Source: Deltaproteobacteria bacterium (GTDB lineage Bacteria > Desulfobacterota > Desulfobacteria > Desulfobacterales > JAFDDL01). Taken from it: a stretch of 6,868 nucleotides of DNA. The position numbers and the translations under genes are program-made. Under the pieces are notes generated by a model that did no database searches, was not told the DNA's origin, and was given only the letters and a program-made list of their open reading frames with translations. Location: positions 1-6,868 of the forward strand of contig JAFDDL010000191.1 of the NCBI GenBank assembly GCA_019310865.1, read 5' to 3'. The stretch's first letter is position 1. Each line of letters opens with the position of its first letter. Positions 6,739 to 6,868 of the stretch are shown here, piece after piece.

Positions 6739-6778
6739 AAAAAAAGGCGCCCACCTCTCCTGAGGTCAAGACGCCTTT
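6739..6778 (-). terminator. Intrinsic (rho-independent) terminator in the glt leader
   Basis: In the transcript sense, AAAGGCGUCU (from 6778) pairs with GGGCGCCUUU, enclosing a second stem ACCUC-AGGA-GAGGU after a small bulge. The 3' arm continues into a run of seven U ending at 6739. The structure has about 15 pairs including two G-U pairs. It lies between the promoter and the first glt gene, so it attenuates the operon rather than ending a neighbouring gene. Confidence 0.85.
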
Positions 6779-6783
6779 GTCTT
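6768..6783 (-). promoter_or_regulatory. Stem-loop P2 with ANTAR-type hexaloop, overlapping the terminator
   Basis: In the transcript sense, AAGAC (6783-6779), loop AAAGGC (6778-6773) and GTCTT (6772-6768) form a perfect 5-bp stem with a six-base loop carrying A1 and G4. The loop differs from the P1 loop at one base. P2's loop and 3' arm are also the 5' arm of the terminator, so P2 and the terminator cannot both form. Confidence 0.78.
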
Positions 6784-6792
6784 TCACTGATA

Positions 6793-6818
6793 TCATTCAC
6801 ACGCCGTTGTGTGGATGA
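6793..6818 (-). promoter_or_regulatory. Stem-loop P1 with ANTAR-type hexaloop (A1, G4)
   Basis: In the transcript sense, CACAC (6813-6809), loop AACGGC (6808-6803) and GTGTG (6802-6798) form a perfect 5-bp stem closed on six bases. After one C/A mismatch the stem continues with TCAT (6818-6815) pairing ATGA (6796-6793). The loop has the A1 and G4 expected of ANTAR targets. Confidence 0.78.
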
Positions 6819-6837
6819 GGGAACCGTCAAATATCCT

Positions 6838-6868
6838 ATTATATTATCGAAATTTGATTTTTTGTCAA
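6838..6868 (-). promoter_or_regulatory. Sigma-70-like promoter of the glt operon at the window edge
   Basis: A consensus -35, TTGACA (6868-6863), is followed by the AT-rich stretch TAATATAAT. A consensus -10, TATAAT (6843-6838), lies 19 nt from the -35; an alternative, TAATAT (6846-6841), gives 16-nt spacing but fits less well. Transcription would begin near 6830, just ahead of P1. Sequence beyond the -35, including any activator sites, is outside the window. Confidence 0.7.

Larger units (their letters stand above)
6672..6831 (-). ncRNA. Structured 5' leader of the glt operon, candidate ANTAR-responsive antitermination element
   Basis: About 160 nt separate the predicted transcription start (near 6830) from the GTG. 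In transcript order the leader contains stem-loop P1 (6818-6793), a 9-nt linker, stem-loop P2 (6783-6768), an intrinsic terminator overlapping P2 (6778-6739), and then 67 nt to the start codon. P1 and P2 both have six-base loops with A1 and G4, the signature known for RNA targets of ANTAR-domain proteins (NasR, AmiR, EutV type). The expected logic is that a dimeric ANTAR regulator stabilises P1-P2, preventing the terminator and allowing glt expression. No riboswitch aptamer was recognised. The structure is read directly; ANTAR control is inferred. Confidence 0.75.

Noticed and set aside
1..6868. CRISPR arrays, tRNA or rRNA genes, insertion sequences, attachment sites
   Set aside because: No spaced direct repeats, tRNA cloverleaf, rRNA-like sequence or transposase motifs were seen; nearly all of 193-6671 is accounted for by four conserved genes.

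Overview
The window carries four protein-coding genes. A PAS-AAA+-Fis sigma-54-type activator lies on the + strand (193-1578). Convergent with it, on the - strand, is a three-gene operon for a split, iron-sulfur-rich glutamate synthase (GOGAT), running from 6671 down to 1582. The mid-GC composition, the split GOGAT with fused ferredoxin domains and the PAS/EBP style suggest an anaerobic bacterium, most likely a sulfate-reducer-like member of Desulfobacterota. This is inference from family resemblance; no marker gene is present.

Layout: 1-192 is non-coding and holds a perfect 13-bp inverted repeat and a candidate promoter very close to the regulator's ATG. 193-1578 is the regulator. Its stop codon is 3 nt from the stop codon of the last glt gene. 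In transcription order, the glt operon is the class II glutaminase subunit (6671-5541, GTG start), the ferredoxin-fused FMN synthase subunit (5577-3943, overlapping the first gene by 37 nt), and a fusion of the GXGXG domain, a GltD-type flavin reductase and a C-terminal ferredoxin (3930-1582). Together they supply every GOGAT module: ammonia release from glutamine, channelling to the FMN/[3Fe-4S] site where 2-oxoglutarate is aminated, and electron supply from NAD(P)H through FAD and several iron-sulfur clusters.

The most striking feature is the leader in front of the glt operon (6672-6868). It has a strong sigma-70-like promoter at the window edge. Two short stem-loops follow, each with a six-base loop with A at position 1 and G at position 4 (AACGGC and AAAGGC). 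The second overlaps the 5' arm of a strong intrinsic terminator that ends in seven U. This is the architecture expected of an ANTAR-protein antitermination target. It predicts that GOGAT synthesis is controlled by RNA-level antitermination, probably by a nitrogen-responsive ANTAR regulator encoded elsewhere in the genome.
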